Source: Firmicutes bacterium UBA1440 (GTDB taxonomy: Bacteria > Bacillota > Clostridia > Peptostreptococcales > Anaerovoracaceae). From it: 16,882 nt of DNA. The stretch lies in the NCBI GenBank assembly GCA_002329565.1, contig DCTM01000003.1, positions 2,883-19,764 on the forward strand, read 5' to 3'. Made by a program: the position numbers and the translations under genes. The notes below the pieces were generated by a model that made no database searches, was not told the origin of the DNA, and worked only from the letters and a program-made list of their open reading frames with translations. Position 1 is the first letter of the stretch; each line of letters opens with the position of its first letter. Below are positions 16,329 to 16,882 of this stretch, in pieces.

Positions 16329-16350
16329 TTTTACACAGAGTTTCGGACTT
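16329..16350 (+). repeat. Right terminal inverted repeat of the IS
   Basis: This is the inverted counterpart of 14968-14989, sharing TTTTACACAG and TCGGACT. Confidence 0.8.
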
Positions 16351-16362
16351 GATCGATAAAAA

Positions 16363-16391
16363 TTGATATAGCATTAATTGTCTGATATACT
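16363..16391 (+). promoter_or_regulatory. Near-consensus sigma-A promoter for the right-hand gene
   Basis: TTGATA (16363-16368) and TATACT (16386-16391) have an exact 17-base spacer. They lie 12 bases outside the IS end and about 33 bases before the GTG start at 16424. The AGGGAG ribosome binding site is at 16411-16416. Confidence 0.7.
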
Positions 16392-16423
16392 GAATGTACA
16401 TATAGCAATCAGGGAGCAATGCG

Positions 16424-16882
16424 GTGTCTGCCGGACGTTCTTTTGCTGAATATGTGAAAATCAAATTCTATAACATTCTCTGCGATGCGGCCGAACAATA
16501 TGTTGCTGAAAACTGGCAGCAACTCGACTTGTATTCCAAACGGGTACGGCACATCGAAAACGCCGAATTCATAGATGCGACGATTCAGCGCGTATATGTC
16601 AGCGACCTTCCCGGGATGCGCGTCGCCTTTGATGTCGTCCTGGAGCTTGAAATAGAGGTATCAGAGGCGAATCGCCATAACGACTATTCCGATGAATGCT
16701 TTCCCTGGATACGCGTTTCCTGCGAGGGTGACTTGTCCCAAGCTCTTTGTGATTGGAATATTGTCAACATAGAGCCGTATAGCAAAAAGAACGCCACGGA
16801 GAACTCGCTCTCCGACGCACTCGTTCCATATATTCCAAACGACAAGTTGGAGGACGCAGCAACCGCTTTCCTAAAAGACAAT
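16424..16882 (+). CDS. N-terminal part of a probable ImmA/IrrE-associated protein, runs off right edge
   Basis: A GTG start preceded by AGGGAG (seven bases away) and a strong promoter opens a frame of 153 codons to the window edge without a stop. It begins VSAGRSFAEYVKIKFYN and contains VSDLPGMRVAFDVVLELEIE and a Cys/Trp-containing segment (DECFPWIRVSCEGDLS). This resembles the N-terminal domain of a common Clostridial protein whose C-terminus is an ImmA/IrrE-type metallopeptidase, known to me from memory only. The HExxH zinc motif would lie outside the window, so the activity cannot be confirmed. ImmA-type peptidases often cleave XRE-type repressors, and an XRE gene lies divergently on the other side of the IS. 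That link is inference. An ATG a few bases upstream is in a different frame and does not start this gene. Confidence 0.72.
   Translation, partial: MSAGRSFAEYVKIKFYNILCDAAEQYVAENWQQLDLYSKRVRHIENAEFIDATIQRVYVSDLPGMRVAFDVVLELEIEVSEANRHNDYSDECFPWIRVSCEGDLSQALCDWNIVNIEPYSKKNATENSLSDALVPYIPNDKLEDAATAFLKDN

Larger units (their letters stand above)
14968..16350 (+). mobile_element. IS256-family insertion sequence, complete
   Basis: An intact transposase gene is bounded by terminal inverted repeats (14968-14989 and 16329-16350, 18 of 22 matching). Subterminal inverted repeats extend the symmetry inward on both sides. The element is about 1.38 kb, normal for the family. The flanking eight bases (AAAAAGTT on the left, GATCGATA on the right) do not match, so no target-site duplication is visible. 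Either it has decayed, the ends are a few bases off, or the locus rearranged after insertion. Confidence 0.88.

Noticed and set aside
1-16882. CRISPR array, tRNA, rRNA or riboswitch
   Set aside because: Reading the gaps showed no regularly spaced direct repeats and no cloverleaf or known aptamer pattern; almost all of the window is coding.

Overview
The window looks like a phage-defence island from a Gram-positive bacterium of the Bacillota, most likely Clostridia. The grounds are strong purine-rich ribosome binding sites (AAGGAGG, GGAGGTG), tightly overlapping genes, family resemblance of the proteins and patchwork base composition. No ribosomal or taxonomic marker gene is present, so this is an inference.

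Layout. Positions 1-1770 (minus strand) hold the first 590 codons of an OLD-family ATPase/TOPRIM nuclease gene that runs off the left edge. It has its own promoter in the AT-rich gap 1771-1929. Positions 1930-14878 form one minus-strand operon read from right to left: an XRE-type regulator, brxF, brxC, pglXI, a three-gene cassette of unknown function, brxHII, pglZ, brxA and a short DUF4357-like piece. The set BrxF/BrxC/PglXI/BrxHII/PglZ/BrxA is that of a type 3 BREX system. Nearly every junction is a few bases or an overlap, several with the stop codon inside the next ribosome binding site. A complete IS256-family element (about 14968-16350, plus strand) lies upstream of the operon. It leaves a plausible operon promoter (14898-14926) intact. 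From 16424 a GTG-started plus-strand gene, resembling the N-terminal part of a Clostridial ImmA/IrrE-type protein, runs off the right edge behind a near-consensus promoter.

How the parts fit. In BREX, the PglX methyltransferase marks host DNA, and the BrxC ATPase, the PglZ phosphatase-fold protein, helicase-like BrxHII and small accessory proteins block phage replication. The XRE protein, first gene of the operon, is the obvious candidate regulator. OLD-family nucleases are also found as anti-phage effectors.

The most novel part is inside the operon at 7042-7967, between pglXI and brxHII: a 185-residue protein with three predicted membrane segments, followed by two tiny overlapping genes (69 and about 57 residues). 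Both tiny proteins carry the motif SPMKxVxTxxIPT. Seven of the nine identical residues use different codons in the two copies, so the motif has been kept at protein level. I do not recognise this cassette as a described system. Other points of interest are a 26% GC island in the middle of GC-rich pglXI just before its TDPPF motif, a BrxF without a recognisable Walker A motif, and a DUF4357-like remnant overlapping the end of brxA.
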